Origin: Apostichopus parvimensis
Taxonomy: Eukaryota; Echinodermata; Holothuroidea; Aspidochirotida; Stichopodidae
Reading direction: 5' to 3'
NCBI GenBank assembly: GCA_000934455.1
Contig: KN885339.1
Span: 31,592 to 74,597 of the forward strand
Length of the DNA: 43,006 bases
In this document: positions 1-10,559 of the stretch, one piece after another
How the letters are laid out: the number at the start of each line of letters is the position of its first letter
How positions within the stretch are numbered: position 1 is the first letter of the stretch
Notes under the pieces: model-generated
What the model saw: only the letters and a program-made list of their open reading frames with translations
What the model was told of the DNA's origin: nothing
The model's database searches: none
Position numbers and translations under genes: made by a program

Positions 1-810
1 CCAGAAGATGTCAATACAGCTGATATTTTATTGTTTAATTTTGTAGGTCAGATGCAGTTGCTTTATGGGGAAAAAGCAATGTCTTCCAATGTCCACTCAT
101 TAGTCCATCTTGCAAAAAGTGTCAAAATGTGGGGACCTCTTTGGACACATTCATGTTTCCCTTTTGAAACAGCAAATGGAGAAATAAAGAATGTCTTAAA
201 GGGCAATAGGGGTATAATGCTACAAGTCATGTACAAGTTTTTCCTTGTAAGGGCTCTGCCATTGTTTGGAGCAAATTACATGGTATCCGACAGAATCAAA
301 GCCTTCTGTAAGGAAATGCTTTCTCCGCGAAAGCTCAAGCCAACAGAATTTATGGATTCAGTGGAATTATATGGCGCAGGCTCTGTTCAGCTATTAAGTA
401 ATGCTGAGCAAAATGCTTTACTTGTCAATGAACTTGAAGTGGTAAATGAAGCAGTGGTATATAAGCGTTTGGGGAAAGATGGTATCATATATCATTCACA
501 GCAATACACCAAAGCTACACGGCGCAACTGCACAATGTTTTACTTGTCAAATGGACAGGTTGGAAAGATCCAAAAAGTGTTATGTATACAAAATGAATGC
601 ATTATTTTGTATAAAATGATGCACTTTGTCCCAGATAATGGTTTTCAAGACCGACAAAACAATACTGATGTTTTCCACATAAAGTTGTGTGCACATCTTT
701 CTGAAAATGTCTCAGCAATTGCAGCAACTGAACTGAGTGGAAGTTGTTTTTTAGTTGATGTTGGCGAGAGGAGTTTCATATGTTTCCCAGCCAGCTATGT
801 GGCTTTATAG
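1..810 (+). CDS. DUF4218-type CACTA/EnSpm transposase-like protein, 3' terminal part
   Basis: The frame is open from the first base and ends in TAG at 808-810. A good splice acceptor (T-rich tract then TTTTGTAG) ends at 46, so the real exon probably starts at 47. The protein contains a block with LYGEKAMSSNVHSLVHL, then WGPLWTHSCFPFE and a following NGE. This N-H-L / GPLW / S-F-FE pattern is typical of the DUF4218 region that sits C-terminal in CACTA/EnSpm-type transposases and in related uncharacterised animal proteins. The C-terminal part (about residues 110-259) matches the less conserved tail, with a Y-S-x-x-Y-x-K block followed by a beta-rich stretch. The catalytic part lies outside the window. 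No stop or frameshift is visible, so it could be a live element, a domesticated copy or a recent relic. The family call is from remembered motifs. Confidence 0.7.
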   Translation, partial: PEDVNTADILLFNFVGQMQLLYGEKAMSSNVHSLVHLAKSVKMWGPLWTHSCFPFETANGEIKNVLKGNRGIMLQVMYKFFLVRALPLFGANYMVSDRIKAFCKEMLSPRKLKPTEFMDSVELYGAGSVQLLSNAEQNALLVNELEVVNEAVVYKRLGKDGIIYHSQQYTKATRRNCTMFYLSNGQVGKIQKVLCIQNECIILYKMMHFVPDNGFQDRQNNTDVFHIKLCAHLSENVSAIAATELSGSCFLVDVGERSFICFPASYVAL

Positions 811-962
811 TATTGCACATATATATTTGACAAAGATAGGTACACAGCACTAATTCATTTAATTATGTGAACTCAACAACATTGTTACTTATGATTAAGA
901 ACAGAGAGAGTTAGCAACCATTAATTATATCAATCATATACAATATACATGCTAACACACAC

Positions 963-968
963 AATAAA
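963..968 (+). promoter_or_regulatory. Candidate polyadenylation signal AATAAA
   Basis: AATAAA lies about 150 bases after the stop codon of the transposase-like frame, a sensible distance for a 3' UTR. Another AATAAA lies near 1375. In DNA this AT-rich such hexamers also arise by chance. Confidence 0.35.
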
Positions 969-1252
969 ATGGGGGCCTTGGCCTTCTTTTTTTATGTCTA
1001 ATGAAACCCTGGGTAGAACAATCCATGAGCAGGCTTTTGTTCACATGTTCTACATGTTTTGGGCCAGAAAGAGTTACTGTACATATTTTACCTGTGGTCA
1101 GTGCAGTGCAATGACAGCTGTTCAGCTAGAAAGTTGCAATCTACATGGTTTCACTCAACCATGAAAGTCATGGGGATAATTCATTTGGGGGTGCCTGATG
1201 CTGCAGCCTTTAATTGTTTAACCTTTGTGAATGCAACAATGCAATTTCTTTA

Positions 1253-1988
1253 TACTTCATGGAATATATAGTTTGGACATGGAATATTACTTTTTCCATC
1301 TTACACTGTATTATGATATTACAATGTGCAAATATATAATACATCATATCAACGGTTATATATTATATAATATAGAATAAATCTATATTATAAGCTAATA
1401 CACTGTGTGTTTTGTTTATATAATTTTTTATCCTTTCATGGGGGAGGTAACTATCAGTACTTTATTACAAGTTCTTAGATTAGAACTAGGGCATTGGAAT
1501 ATGTCACTACCTGTATATACTGTATATATATATTAATCGATCGGTGAATTAACTGGTTCCTCATCTTACCATTAAGCCAATCTATCCTACTTTTACTTCT
1601 ATATCTTCCTCATCAAAAATTACCTTAATACTTCATGCGATACAGTTTGAACATAGAGTATTACTTTTTTCAACTTATTAAGATATTACAATGTGCAAAT
1701 ATATAAAACATCATATCAACGATTTTGCATGATAAAGAATAAAACTATATTATAAATTGAATGCACTGTGTGTTTTGTTTATTTTTTATCCTTTTATGTG
1801 GGAGGTAAATAACTATCAGTATTTTATTGGTAATGCATCATTACAAGTTCTTAGATGAGGACCAGGGCATTGGCATTGGGAAATGTCTCTAGCTACCTGT
1901 AGATACTGTCAATTAATTGGTTCCTGTTCTTAACATAAAGCCATTCTATCCTATTTTTAGTTGTATATCTTCTTCATTAAAAACCTGT
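1253..1988. repeat. Tandem duplication, two copies of a ~375 bp unit
   Basis: Copy 1 runs from about 1253 to 1628 and copy 2 from about 1629 to 1988. Matching landmarks are TACTTCATG (1253 and 1629), GTTTGGACAT / GTTTGAACAT (1271 and 1645), ATTACAATGTGCAAATATAT, CACTGTGTGTTTTGTTTA, TTACAAGTTCTTAGAT and AGGGCATTGG, in the same order with small indels. The copies differ by clear substitutions, so the duplication is old. No coding potential is seen. It lies just upstream of a minisatellite and may belong to one non-autonomous element with it. Confidence 0.85.
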
Positions 1989-1989
1989 A

Positions 1990-2715
1990 AAAACCAACAG
2001 CCTACTTCAAACCCCATCTAACCTGTGCAAAACCAGTGAACCCTAGTTCAACCCCAGCTAGGCAGGTTCACAAGTCAACAGTCTAAACCCAGTTGGGCCA
2101 GTGCAAAACCAGTGAAACCTAGTTCAACCCAGCCGGGCAAGTTCACCAGTCAACATAGTCCAAACCCAGTTGGGCCAATGTGAAACCTAGTTCAAACCCA
2201 ACAGGGAAATTTCACCAGTCAACATAGTTCAAACCCAGTTGGGCCAGTGTGAAACCTAGTTCAATCACAACAGGGCAAGTTCACCAGTAAACACAGTTCA
2301 AACCCAGTTGGGCCTGTGCAAACCAGTGAAACCTAGTTAAACCCCAGCTGGGTCAGTTCATATCAGCCAATAGTCCAAACCCAGTTGGGCCAGTGCAAAA
2401 CCAGTTGAAACCTAGTTCAACCCCAACAGGGAAAGTTCACCAGTCAACATAGTTCAAACCCAGTTGGGCTAGTGCAAAAACCAGTGAAACCTAGTTGAAG
2501 CCCAACTGGATCAGTTCAAACATAGTTCAAACTCAGTTGGGCCTGAACAAACCCAGTTGAACAATGTGTAAACCCAGTTGAACCTAGCTCATGTTCAGCA
2601 TAGCCCAGTTGGAACCCAGTAAGACCCAGTTAAACACAGTTAAACACCAGTTAAACATAGTAGGCCCTAGTAGAACCTAGTTGATTTTTTAACTGGGTTC
2701 AACTGGAATTTCTAC
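1990..2715. repeat. Minisatellite, ~68-80 bp unit rich in CCCAGTTGGGC and AACCTAGTTCA
   Basis: The core AACCCAGTTGGGC recurs near 2087, 2163, 2232, 2300, 2377, 2457 and 2530 with spacings of 68-80 bases. Each unit carries CAGTGAAACCTAGTTCAACC and an AGTTCACCAGTCAACA block. The last ~120 bases decay into short AACCCAGTT / TAAACACAGTT words. Near 2690 the array ends in reverse orientation (AACTGGGTTCAACTGG), giving a foldback terminus. The core itself is an imperfect palindrome. Confidence 0.9.
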
Positions 2716-5339
2716 CAGGGTACATTTACATTTTTCATTTGTGTTGGGATTTGGCATACCGGTCTTAAAATAGTAACCGAACTCTTCCTAAGTTATATAC
2801 TTATAATTTTACCCTTCTCTCAAGAGGGAGAGAGAGAAAGGGGTTGTGGTGTGTGTGTGACACTTTAATTTGTTTTCACGATAACCCAACAAGAGAATAA
2901 TTGTTCACTACGTTACTTAGTTAGTGGGAGGTTCATAATATGCTAATGAACCCAATAGATTTTGGTGCTCACAATGAATATAAATGAGGTCACAGGACCA
3001 AACGTCAAAATCTTCAAATTGCATAGACTAGACAACCATAAGTCACAGTTTCATCTAACGTGATTGTGTTATTGATATGTAGCCTACACATGGCGATGTG
3101 TGTTTCAATTGATAACATGTGTATTGATGAGGAGGTTGTGTTACAAGTTTTTTATGATTAATAACTTCAAAAGGCAATTATTGATCATTGCCATTTTTAG
3201 TAAGTAGGTGAACCTAATTGTTTTTGGTGCTCATGTCATAAATAATGATGAGCTTAAGCTTAAGGGTGAGGGATTATATATCAAATTGTCGTTACTTATG
3301 TGGAAACCATATATGTTTGATCTTCATACTTGGATTAATGATATTTGTAGAAAGCAGACACATGCTGATGTGTGCTACAAATGGTCATGCATATTTATGT
3401 AGGGCCCTGGCTAGCATTATTTTTGTACACATTATTTACGAGAAAGCTTCATCATTTCATACTTGGTGTGTTCCATGTGAATCAAATCAATGAGCAGCAG
3501 CAAAGAACCATGAAATGTTTTCATTCTGATTGTGTTTTGGTACTCGACAGGTGAACTGGATGATTTTTTTTTTTCACTTAGAGAGAGAGAAGCGATGGAG
3601 ATTGTATCTTCGAGAAAGTAGCAAAGTCCCAATATATTAAGGATTATTTATGAATATTCAATGCAAATTTTGTACAAGAAAGGTATTAGCTTTATCATCA
3701 TTGCATTGATCACGGTACTTTTTATGCTCACCGTTCCTTTCTTGTGTTTCTTTACTGCAGTCTGTGAAGCAACATGCCAGTTACTCCAGAATTGTATTGC
3801 TTATATTTTTGTTGTTCTTGTAAGTACGTGAAAGGAGACTTCCGGAGGCCGACGGCGTGACTCGTACATGCTATGAAAGTTTTATTAGGCGTAAAGCAAC
3901 ATTGTATTTAGTGGAGCGGGTCCGGGGCTCAGAGTTTAGTCTCGAGGCGACGGCTTCTTCCTTTTCTTAATTTAAGTAAGGTAGTTAAGGGTGCCTCGTG
4001 TGTGCGTCACGTCGACAGAACCCCAACAGCAGGTTAGTTCATTAAGTAATTCATTATATGTGCTCTGTGTAGTTAAAGCTATGATTTATGTCCATGTTGT
4101 AGCGAAGTAAGGCCTTTATTTGCTCTAAAAGAGCTTGATTCTTTACTTTGTGAATTGTATTAAATTTAATAAGAAATATTTTTCGCTTGTTTGCTCTCAG
4201 AGAGTCTGGTTAATTCGCTAATATACATAGCATTTCTGAACTTCTAGATTTAAATTTAATTGCCTTCTTTTAGTTGTCCTGTGTCGTTAATTACTTAAGA
4301 GATTTAGTACTCCCCTAACATGTTGTAGCGTGTCTCTCCCACCCCCCTCTTTTTACACCATGACCTCTGGTGACCTCCAGTTGCCTGAGTAACCAACCAC
4401 CGCCCGGGAGCTATATTATGTTCCCCTTACCCTAGCATAACCTTTACAATCTCTTAGCTAGTAGCACACACATGAAGTCCTCTTACAGCACACTTCCTAG
4501 AAAGATGACTAACAGTTTCTATTTACAAGCCAACATTAAACATAATAGCATGCTTTTCCAACCTATAAGTCCCACTTACGCTTTGACCTCCACAGTTTCT
4601 CTCTACAACAGAAACCTCACACCAGTCGGTGAATTGAATATCTCTACACTGATCTATGTCAAGAAAGTAAAAATCAGTATGATGGCATTTCCAATGATGT
4701 TATAATATCGTCATTCCTTAATAAAAATATTCCTTTATAAAATGTGTGAACATAGTAAATTCCTGTCCCGTCCTCTGTAATGCACTGTCAGAGTAGTAGA
4801 TATCTAGCTAGGTGAAGGTGAAGATCTAATAAACCCAGTTTAATTCAAGTAGTTGTTTGTGTCCTTATTTCTCGTTCACTCACCACTGTGACAGTTTGTG
4901 TTGTGTGTAAACATGCTGAAAATAAAATTGTAATGATAAGCAAGTTTTGTAGAGATTTGACGTCCTAACTGATAAATAATCCTACATAATCAAATTCGTA
5001 CATAATGAACAAAATTGATGTGTACAGAATGTGTGTCTTTCACAACCGCTTTTACCAAAGTCCATGTTTTACTTTAAGTAGAAAATATAAATCGAAAACA
5101 ACATCCGCCTTTGCTGCAATGCAAGGACGGACCATTAATTCTAGTTTGATTGGATCCCTCATACATTGTGTGTAATCAGTGCAATTGTGGTAATAAAAAA
5201 TGCAACCTGTGTTCGAATCGATCTTGGTAACTGTCGAGACGTTAACTTACTGAGAGAGGTCATGCATTACTTTTAAACATTTTCAGTACTACACCTTGCT
5301 CAACGGAACCTTGCTCAGTTACTTTTTGTTTTGTTGAGT
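2716..5339. other. No gene recognised; unclassified, probably repeat-derived
   Basis: I see no convincing coding exon here. There is a GA-rich run at 2820-2845 and a poly-T at 3565-3574. The phrase TTTTGGTGCTCA occurs near 2960 and 3222 in similar surroundings (GTGAACC-TAATT), suggesting diverged copies of a ~260 bp repeat. A GC-rich block at about 3839-4025 stands out from its AT-rich surroundings. The open frame at 4472-4705 (77 codons) has no motif and looks like chance. Confidence 0.6.
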
Positions 5340-6890
5340 CCCTCTCTCGTCTTTTAGATTCGTTGTGCCAGGGGGTGCCAAGTGAAATGCGTTCAATATG
5401 CAGATGACGTCACATGTGTTGTTTCGAGTCTGGGCCCTTTCGTGCCCTCTCGCAGGATTGATCTATCTTTGAGAGAGCTACCGGGGCGAAGTTGAATCCG
5501 GAAAAGACAAAGGGCCTTCGCCTTGGTAGCTGGAGATACAGAGACTTACCATTCGGTGCATCGTGGTCGGATCAGAATATCAAAATTAATGGTATATGGT
5601 TCGGCTACGATACACCCTGTGATTTCACCTGAAACGAGAGAGCTGAGGTATTTGAGAGCAGGCTCAACACATTTGGCACCCGCTGGCTTTCGATCTTGGG
5701 GAAATTCACCGTTATTAATCGTTTTGTTTCGCCCATCTTGTGGTACCCGGGCGCGGTGTATCCAATTCTGCGTCGCGTCCTGGTGCGGTTGGAGAGAGCG
5801 ATATTTTCATTTATTTGGTCGGGTGGTACAGAGCTTGTCAAAAGGGCGGTAATGTACCAAAAACTGGAAGAGGGTGGGTTAGGGGTGGTTCATCAGGGAA
5901 GTAAATTGACCTTTTTGTTACTTAGGCAATTGTTTGTAGCGGTAACTGACCCAGTGTTGCCTTGTTCATATTTTGTACGTTTTTGGGGCGGGTTACACCT
6001 GCGTCGATGGGTCCCGGCGCTGTTTAGCAACAGAAAACCGCATAGTAGTACTCCAAGTAGGGCGGTGCGTGTAATTTGCTCCGCCCATATTGAGTTGCCC
6101 CCTGTTGACCTGACACGGCTGTCCCTCGTCCACAGTTCCTTGCGGGATAGGGCCTTGAAAGCAATTTTTGAACAGGGACACCATTCTGCTGAAGTATGGC
6201 GTTCGGTGCATTCAAGGCTGATTGGTTACAGGCTCCGTGATCTTGCCTGGAAGATTGCACACGGTGCCTTGGTGACCAATCTAAGAAGGTATCATTGGCG
6301 ATTGGGTGATGGACTGTGCCCTAGGACCGGCTGTGACAGCTTAGAGAGTACTGTTCATGTTTTTTGGCATTGTTCCTTTGTTTTAAGCTTGTAGGAGTGG
6401 TTCCAGACCTGGACCGACCGTGTAACGGGAGACCGTTCATGGTCAGTAGGACAGGGCTTCGTTTTATATGGGGTAGACCCTCCAGTTTGTTCTGTTGCTG
6501 TGTTGCATCGTATTATTTGTGTTTGTGCTATTTTGAAGAAAATATTTGTAGGAACAGATGCAATTTAGTTTTTAGGGGAAATTTGCCAGTTGGCAGGCAG
6601 TCCTGGAGGCAGTGATGTGTGACATTCGTCTTCAGGTTGAAGGCGATGTTCGCCGTTTATCTGGGGCTGCCTTTTTTGGACGCTGGTGTGCTGGGGAGGG
6701 GTGTTTCGTTTCGCTGCGTGCTGGTCGTCCTGTTGTGGTTTTGTAAATGTTTGAGTGGGCTGTTGTGGGTTGGTCTCTGCAGGTCGGTGGGCGTATTCTA
6801 CTGTTGGCTCGCTTGACTTGAGTTTTCTTTGTGAGAATTGGATGGTTGAATAGTGCCGTTTGGCCGTGACGTTTTGGATCCCGCAGGGCG
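5340..6890 (+). mobile_element. Dead 5'-truncated LINE, Tx1/L1-like
   Basis: The fragment begins inside the reverse transcriptase domain. YADDVT (near 5397) is the catalytic box, followed by a conserved block with GAKLNPEKTKGLRLGSW and then LSILGKFTVINRFVSPILWY in another frame. Downstream come FIWSGGTELVKR and GGLGVV, and a C-terminal region with HGALVTNLRR and a CxxxGCDS...HVFWHC zinc-ribbon-like motif (about 6240-6375). This order is typical of L1/Tx1-type LINEs. The reading frame is broken: one frame stops near 5627, 5696-6394 is open, and further homologous-looking sequence follows to about 6800. The endonuclease and ORF1 are absent. Confidence 0.8.
5696..6394 (+). pseudogene. Tx1-like ORF2 fragment: thumb and zinc-ribbon C-terminal region
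   Basis: This is the longest open stretch of the truncated LINE (232 codons, read through from before its nominal start). It begins with GKFTVINRFVSP, the conserved segment after the RT palm, and runs through FSFIWSGG to a C/H-rich end (GDGLCPRTGCDS, then HVFWHC). It stops at TAG just after the zinc-ribbon-like residues, before the true C-terminus. It is base-richer in G and C than the surrounding DNA, as expected for a relatively recent insert. Confidence 0.75.
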
Positions 6891-7314
6891 GGTCACGTAA
6901 CAAGCAAACCTTGCTCAATGGTACTGCGAACAATATATATTTGCAAACCACACTATTCCATGCCTGTGCTGTTTTATTTTCAGTGACCACTACCTCGTGC
7001 TGTTGTCAGATTAGACTATATATGTAGTCTTCTATGATTTAGTTACTTAACGTTAACACAACATGGTTACACCATTGCGTGATTCCAGTTAATTTATAGA
7101 TAATGCATGATTCAAACAAATATCTGCTAGTCATGTACTCTACTCTGAGCTATCAAATCCCTTTTAAAATTGTTAAATTTCTCTTGAAATTCCGGTCTGG
7201 CACTATTTTGTTGATAAGTAGATATATTAGTTTCTAGTTTACATCTATAGTAAAGAAACCGAATGTGAGGTTATATATGAATTTCTCAAATGTAGTAATG
7301 TAGTATTGTGTGTT
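6891..7314. other. Spacer between two LINE remnants, nothing recognised
   Basis: AT-rich sequence without a supported exon, RNA gene or clear repeat. Confidence 0.5.
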
Positions 7315-7359
<45 letters not shown>

Positions 7360-7376
7360 TAGTAGTAGTAGTAGTA
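7315..7376. repeat. (TAG)n microsatellite, the tail of the minus-strand LINE
   Basis: About 20 TAG triplets with one TGG interruption. On the minus strand this reads (CTA)n and lies directly after the last recognisable codons of the LINE at 7380-10218, so it is best read as that element's 3' tail rather than an independent microsatellite. Confidence 0.85.
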
Positions 7377-7379
7377 AGT

Positions 7380-7800
7380 TGAGACTCGTCTATCCGACAT
7401 GCTCAGTGATTAACCTCCGCCACGTATGACGATCTTGTGCAAGGTTTATTGCTTCCTCGAAAATGTTAATGTTAACGTCCTTAAATTGCAACTTTATTTT
7501 CCAAGCAAGGTAGTCACGGGCCTTCCTACTGGCTTAGCAGTATGTCTCAATGCTTTTCTAAAAGCAACATTTGTTAAAGCGTCCTCCTGGAGTCTTGCTA
7601 CATGACCGAAAAATCTCAATCTTCTATGTTATGGGTGACCAAGGTATTTGGTTGGTTTCAATGTAGAGCTCATCGTTTGATAACCAATTGTTATTGGTCA
7701 ATATAATGTTGACAATATTACAATGTAGTCTCCTTTGAAAAGTGTCAATTTTGCGATCAAGTTCCTTCATTGTGCCCCACAGTTCGCAATTGTACAAACA
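7380..7800 (-). pseudogene. LINE C-terminal region
   Basis: Read on the minus strand in shifting frames: LDRKIDTFQRRLHCN, then RFFGHVARLQED, and finally AINLAQDRHTWRRL, ending in TAG shortly before the (CTA)n tail. These three blocks are the usual order at the C-terminus of many APE-RT LINEs and fix the true 3' end of the element. Confidence 0.75.
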
Positions 7801-7896
7801 TATACTCTTTAATAAAGCCTCGAAATCCTAAGCTTAATGTTTCGGCTTATGTTTTGCTTTTGAAAATACTTGACAGTATGTTGAAAGCACCGTTGG

Positions 7897-8492
7897 TTAT
7901 ACCAATTCTTCGGTTAATATCTTCTTCGGTCCACAGCAAGCTTCCAACATACACTTATTCCAACTTTCATTTCCTTTTCTTGTAATTGAAAAATTCTCAG
8001 TTTTTGTGCAATTGATTTTCAGATTCCTTCCTGTCAGTTTCTCAGAAACTCGTTTTTCGATAACTTGCAGTATATGCTGACCAGTTGATGCCCAAGAGAT
8101 ATCATCAGCGTATTGCTGGTCTACTGTGGAAAAAGAGTTGGTGGTTGTGCTGTAATCATGATCAGCTAACTGAGATGGCAGGATAACTGCATCGATATCT
8201 ATATCATCTGATTTCAAAGAATTGGCTAGATAAGTTATAAAAATGGTGCGCTTGCACTATCTCCTTGTGGTGAACCAATGTTAGTGGTAAAAGGCAGTCC
8301 GAGTTTGCCCTCTAGTTTGATGGTGTAGGAGACGTTATCGATTAGCAGTGATATTAGGTGAAGTTTGTCGTTGTCAAGAACCTTTTCTAGGTCATTAAGC
8401 AAGGATCCTCTTTGAATTGTGTCGAACGCCTTGCTCATATCTAAGATCAATAGATTTATAGTGTAACTTACGGATGTTGCAACGCTGTGCAA
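7897..8492 (-). pseudogene. LINE reverse transcriptase palm, broken
   Basis: The minus-strand segment 8235-8492 carries LILDMSKAFDTI (first catalytic Asp) and NIGSPQGDSASAPFL. Segment 7897-8217 carries QQYADDISWAS, whose two Asp residues complete the RT active site, and later LKINCTKTE. A stop/frame change near 8220 separates them. Upstream on the same strand (about 8500-8800) further RT words such as TPIQKPGK and LAICVARRI can be read with stops. The order agrees with a single degenerate RT gene. Confidence 0.8.
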
Positions 8493-9556
8493 CTTCCTGA
8501 AGTGTAGGCAGTCTGGGTAATGGGGAGCATATGCTTATCAATTAACGGACGAATCCTCCTGGCCACACAAATCGCAAGAATTTTCCTTAGTGTTGATATT
8601 AAAATGACTGGTCGTTAAGTTTTCTGGTGGACCTTAAGTCTTTCCCGGTTTTTGGATAGGAGTTAAGATTCCTTGTTTAATTTCAATTGGGCAGTCTCCT
8701 GATTCGGCTATACTATTTAAGATATTTGCTATGTGTGTGTGTGTGCATGGGGCATATTTGAGATGAGACTGCTTGTTTAATTTCATCTTCATCAAAGGGC
8801 GTGTTTAGTTTTTCTGGAAACACGTTTGGTTTGGGTACTGGGATATTGCAGTTAAAAGTCTTTTCGGAATGTTTGCTGAATTTATAATTTTTGCGTCGGT
8901 ATCTCCTATGTGTTTGTGGCCAATTTTAATTGTAATGGGGTCTCTCTTACTTTTTTGTTGTACTACTCTTATTGCTTTAAAGAAACGGTGGGTGTCATCC
9001 TCACAATTTTCAAATTCGGAAATTTCGGAAATTAATTTTTATTCATGGGCAGTTTTGACTAGAAAATGTTGTTGTTTAATTATTTTGTTCCTGTTAGTTT
9101 TTAAATTTCTCTTTTGATCAATATCTTTACAGTTGTCAATTTGGAGTCTAAGGTATTTTTGTTTCTTGGATAAGTTTGCTATTTCAGTATTATTAAAACG
9201 TACTTTTTTTGTGAGTGAATTTAAGTTTCGGGCATTGTCTAAACACATTGTTGACAGTTCATTCCATAAGTAGCTGGTGATTGGGAAAAATTGGTTTCGT
9301 TTAATGTGTTAAATACGTTTTCATTATAGTCAATTTTGTTTGATTTAAGATGACAGGAATTACTACTTTCAACAGCCTTATTGACTGGATAAATTTTTCT
9401 TCTTGTTGAGCTATTTAAGGTGAAACTACTTACAATGATTTTGTGATCAGTGTTAATATGAAGGCCATTGTAAGCTCGAGCATCAATATTAATAGATTGG
9501 AGTTTAATGGGGCTATGATATAGTCAATTTAGCTTCTGATAAGGTTTCTGTGATTA

Positions 9557-10218
9557 TTAGGTTAACAAATTACTTGTATAAGTGTTGATATGCTCAAGTT
9601 TGTGTTTGTAGAAAGTATTACATAAGTATAGATCGTTACGTACAATTAGGTCTGTTATGAATTCAACATTAGTATTAGTATTGCCAGTGGTGTATTTTCC
9701 AATATGTTTAGGAAAGAAAGGATTTGATGAGACAACTTTTGCGTTGAAATCACCACATATAATTACTTCTTTTTTATTGACAGTATTTAGTAGATCTTTA
9801 AGATTTTGGTTAAATTGTTCGGTTTCTTCAGGATTCTTATTTGTTATTACTGATGTACGGACATAAGCATTAATAATATGTAGTGGGTGGACTTTGTTAT
9901 TATAAGTTCTATAAATGGTCAACAGAGCAAGGCGATCAGATATGGTTTTAAAAACAAGATCAATTCCTCTCTTAACAAAGAAACCTACACCGTGATATGA
10001 ATTGCTACAAGCTGCTTTAAAAAAAGTGTATATGAATTGGATTGATCTGGCCTTTGTAATTTGACATCGTCTGCACCTCTAATTTTTGTTTCCTGCAAAG
10101 CGGTGATGTCAGGATTGTATCATGAGATGTCTTTAATTAATTAAAGTTCTTCTTCTTCTTTTGAAATCCCACGACAGTTTAGAGTACCGATTTTAATGAT
10201 CTGTTCGTTGTTACGCAT
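9557..10218 (-). pseudogene. LINE APE-type endonuclease domain, broken
   Basis: The minus-strand frame contains GTLNCRG, ALQETK, VGFFVKRG and, in a 121-codon open stretch (9557-9922), NAYVRTS and VIICGDFNAKV. These are the standard catalytic boxes of the AP-endonuclease domain that nicks target DNA for target-primed reverse transcription. In-frame stops occur after the first box (near 10145) and the frame shifts near 10020, so it cannot encode an active enzyme as it stands. Confidence 0.8.
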
Positions 10219-10559
10219 TCCAATACAGAGAAATGAATCCAAAATAGACAAGAAATATTCCACTCCCGTGGTAGTCCATAGTATAGGCTACTACAATATG
10301 ACCGATAGGTCAGAAAAGTTGAAATTCGAAAATGCACTCGACTAAATTACTAGAAATAATGAATCCAAACTGTTGTAAACAATAGATCCGTTGGCAGAAA
10401 CAATAAACATTGATACTAGAGTAAACGCAACAGGATGTGTTCACTAAAATGAGCAAAAAACAAACAAAATTCCGAAGAAAGATGATGCTGACAACAAGTC
10501 TAACCCAACGTATTTATGATTTATAATTTTGTGACTAACTTTGAAACTTCCAACTCAGT

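Larger units (their letters stand above)
7315..10218 (-). mobile_element. Nearly full-length dead LINE (APE endonuclease + RT, short-tandem tail)
   Basis: Read on the minus strand, the element starts near 10218 with an ATG and a frame containing KIGTLNCRG and TALQETK, the first two APE endonuclease boxes. It passes HGVGFFVK and IICGDFNAK and then a basic helical linker. The reverse transcriptase follows (QKPGK near 8640, LDMSKAFDTI, GSPQGDSASAPFL, QQYADDI). The C-terminal region has LDRKIDTFQRRL, RFFGHVARL and LAQDRHTWRRL, then (CTA)n. Several stops and frameshifts break the frame. The ~2.9 kb single-ORF design and tandem-repeat tail resemble RTE-like LINEs, but I have not fixed the clade. 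Confidence 0.85.

Noticed and set aside
1990-2715. Possible CRISPR-like array
   Set aside because: The units are adjacent and diverged with no unique spacers, and the genome is animal; this is a minisatellite.
5605-6260. Minus-strand open frames across the Tx1-like LINE
   Set aside because: They overlap clear plus-strand LINE motifs and have none of their own.
6565-6990. 141-codon minus-strand frame, Gln/Thr/Pro-rich
   Set aside because: It is antisense to the 3' part of the LINE; composition mirrors a G/T-rich sense strand and no splice or domain support is seen.
9657-9866. Plus-strand frame over the LINE endonuclease
   Set aside because: The minus strand has the CGDFNAK box; the plus frame is a shadow.
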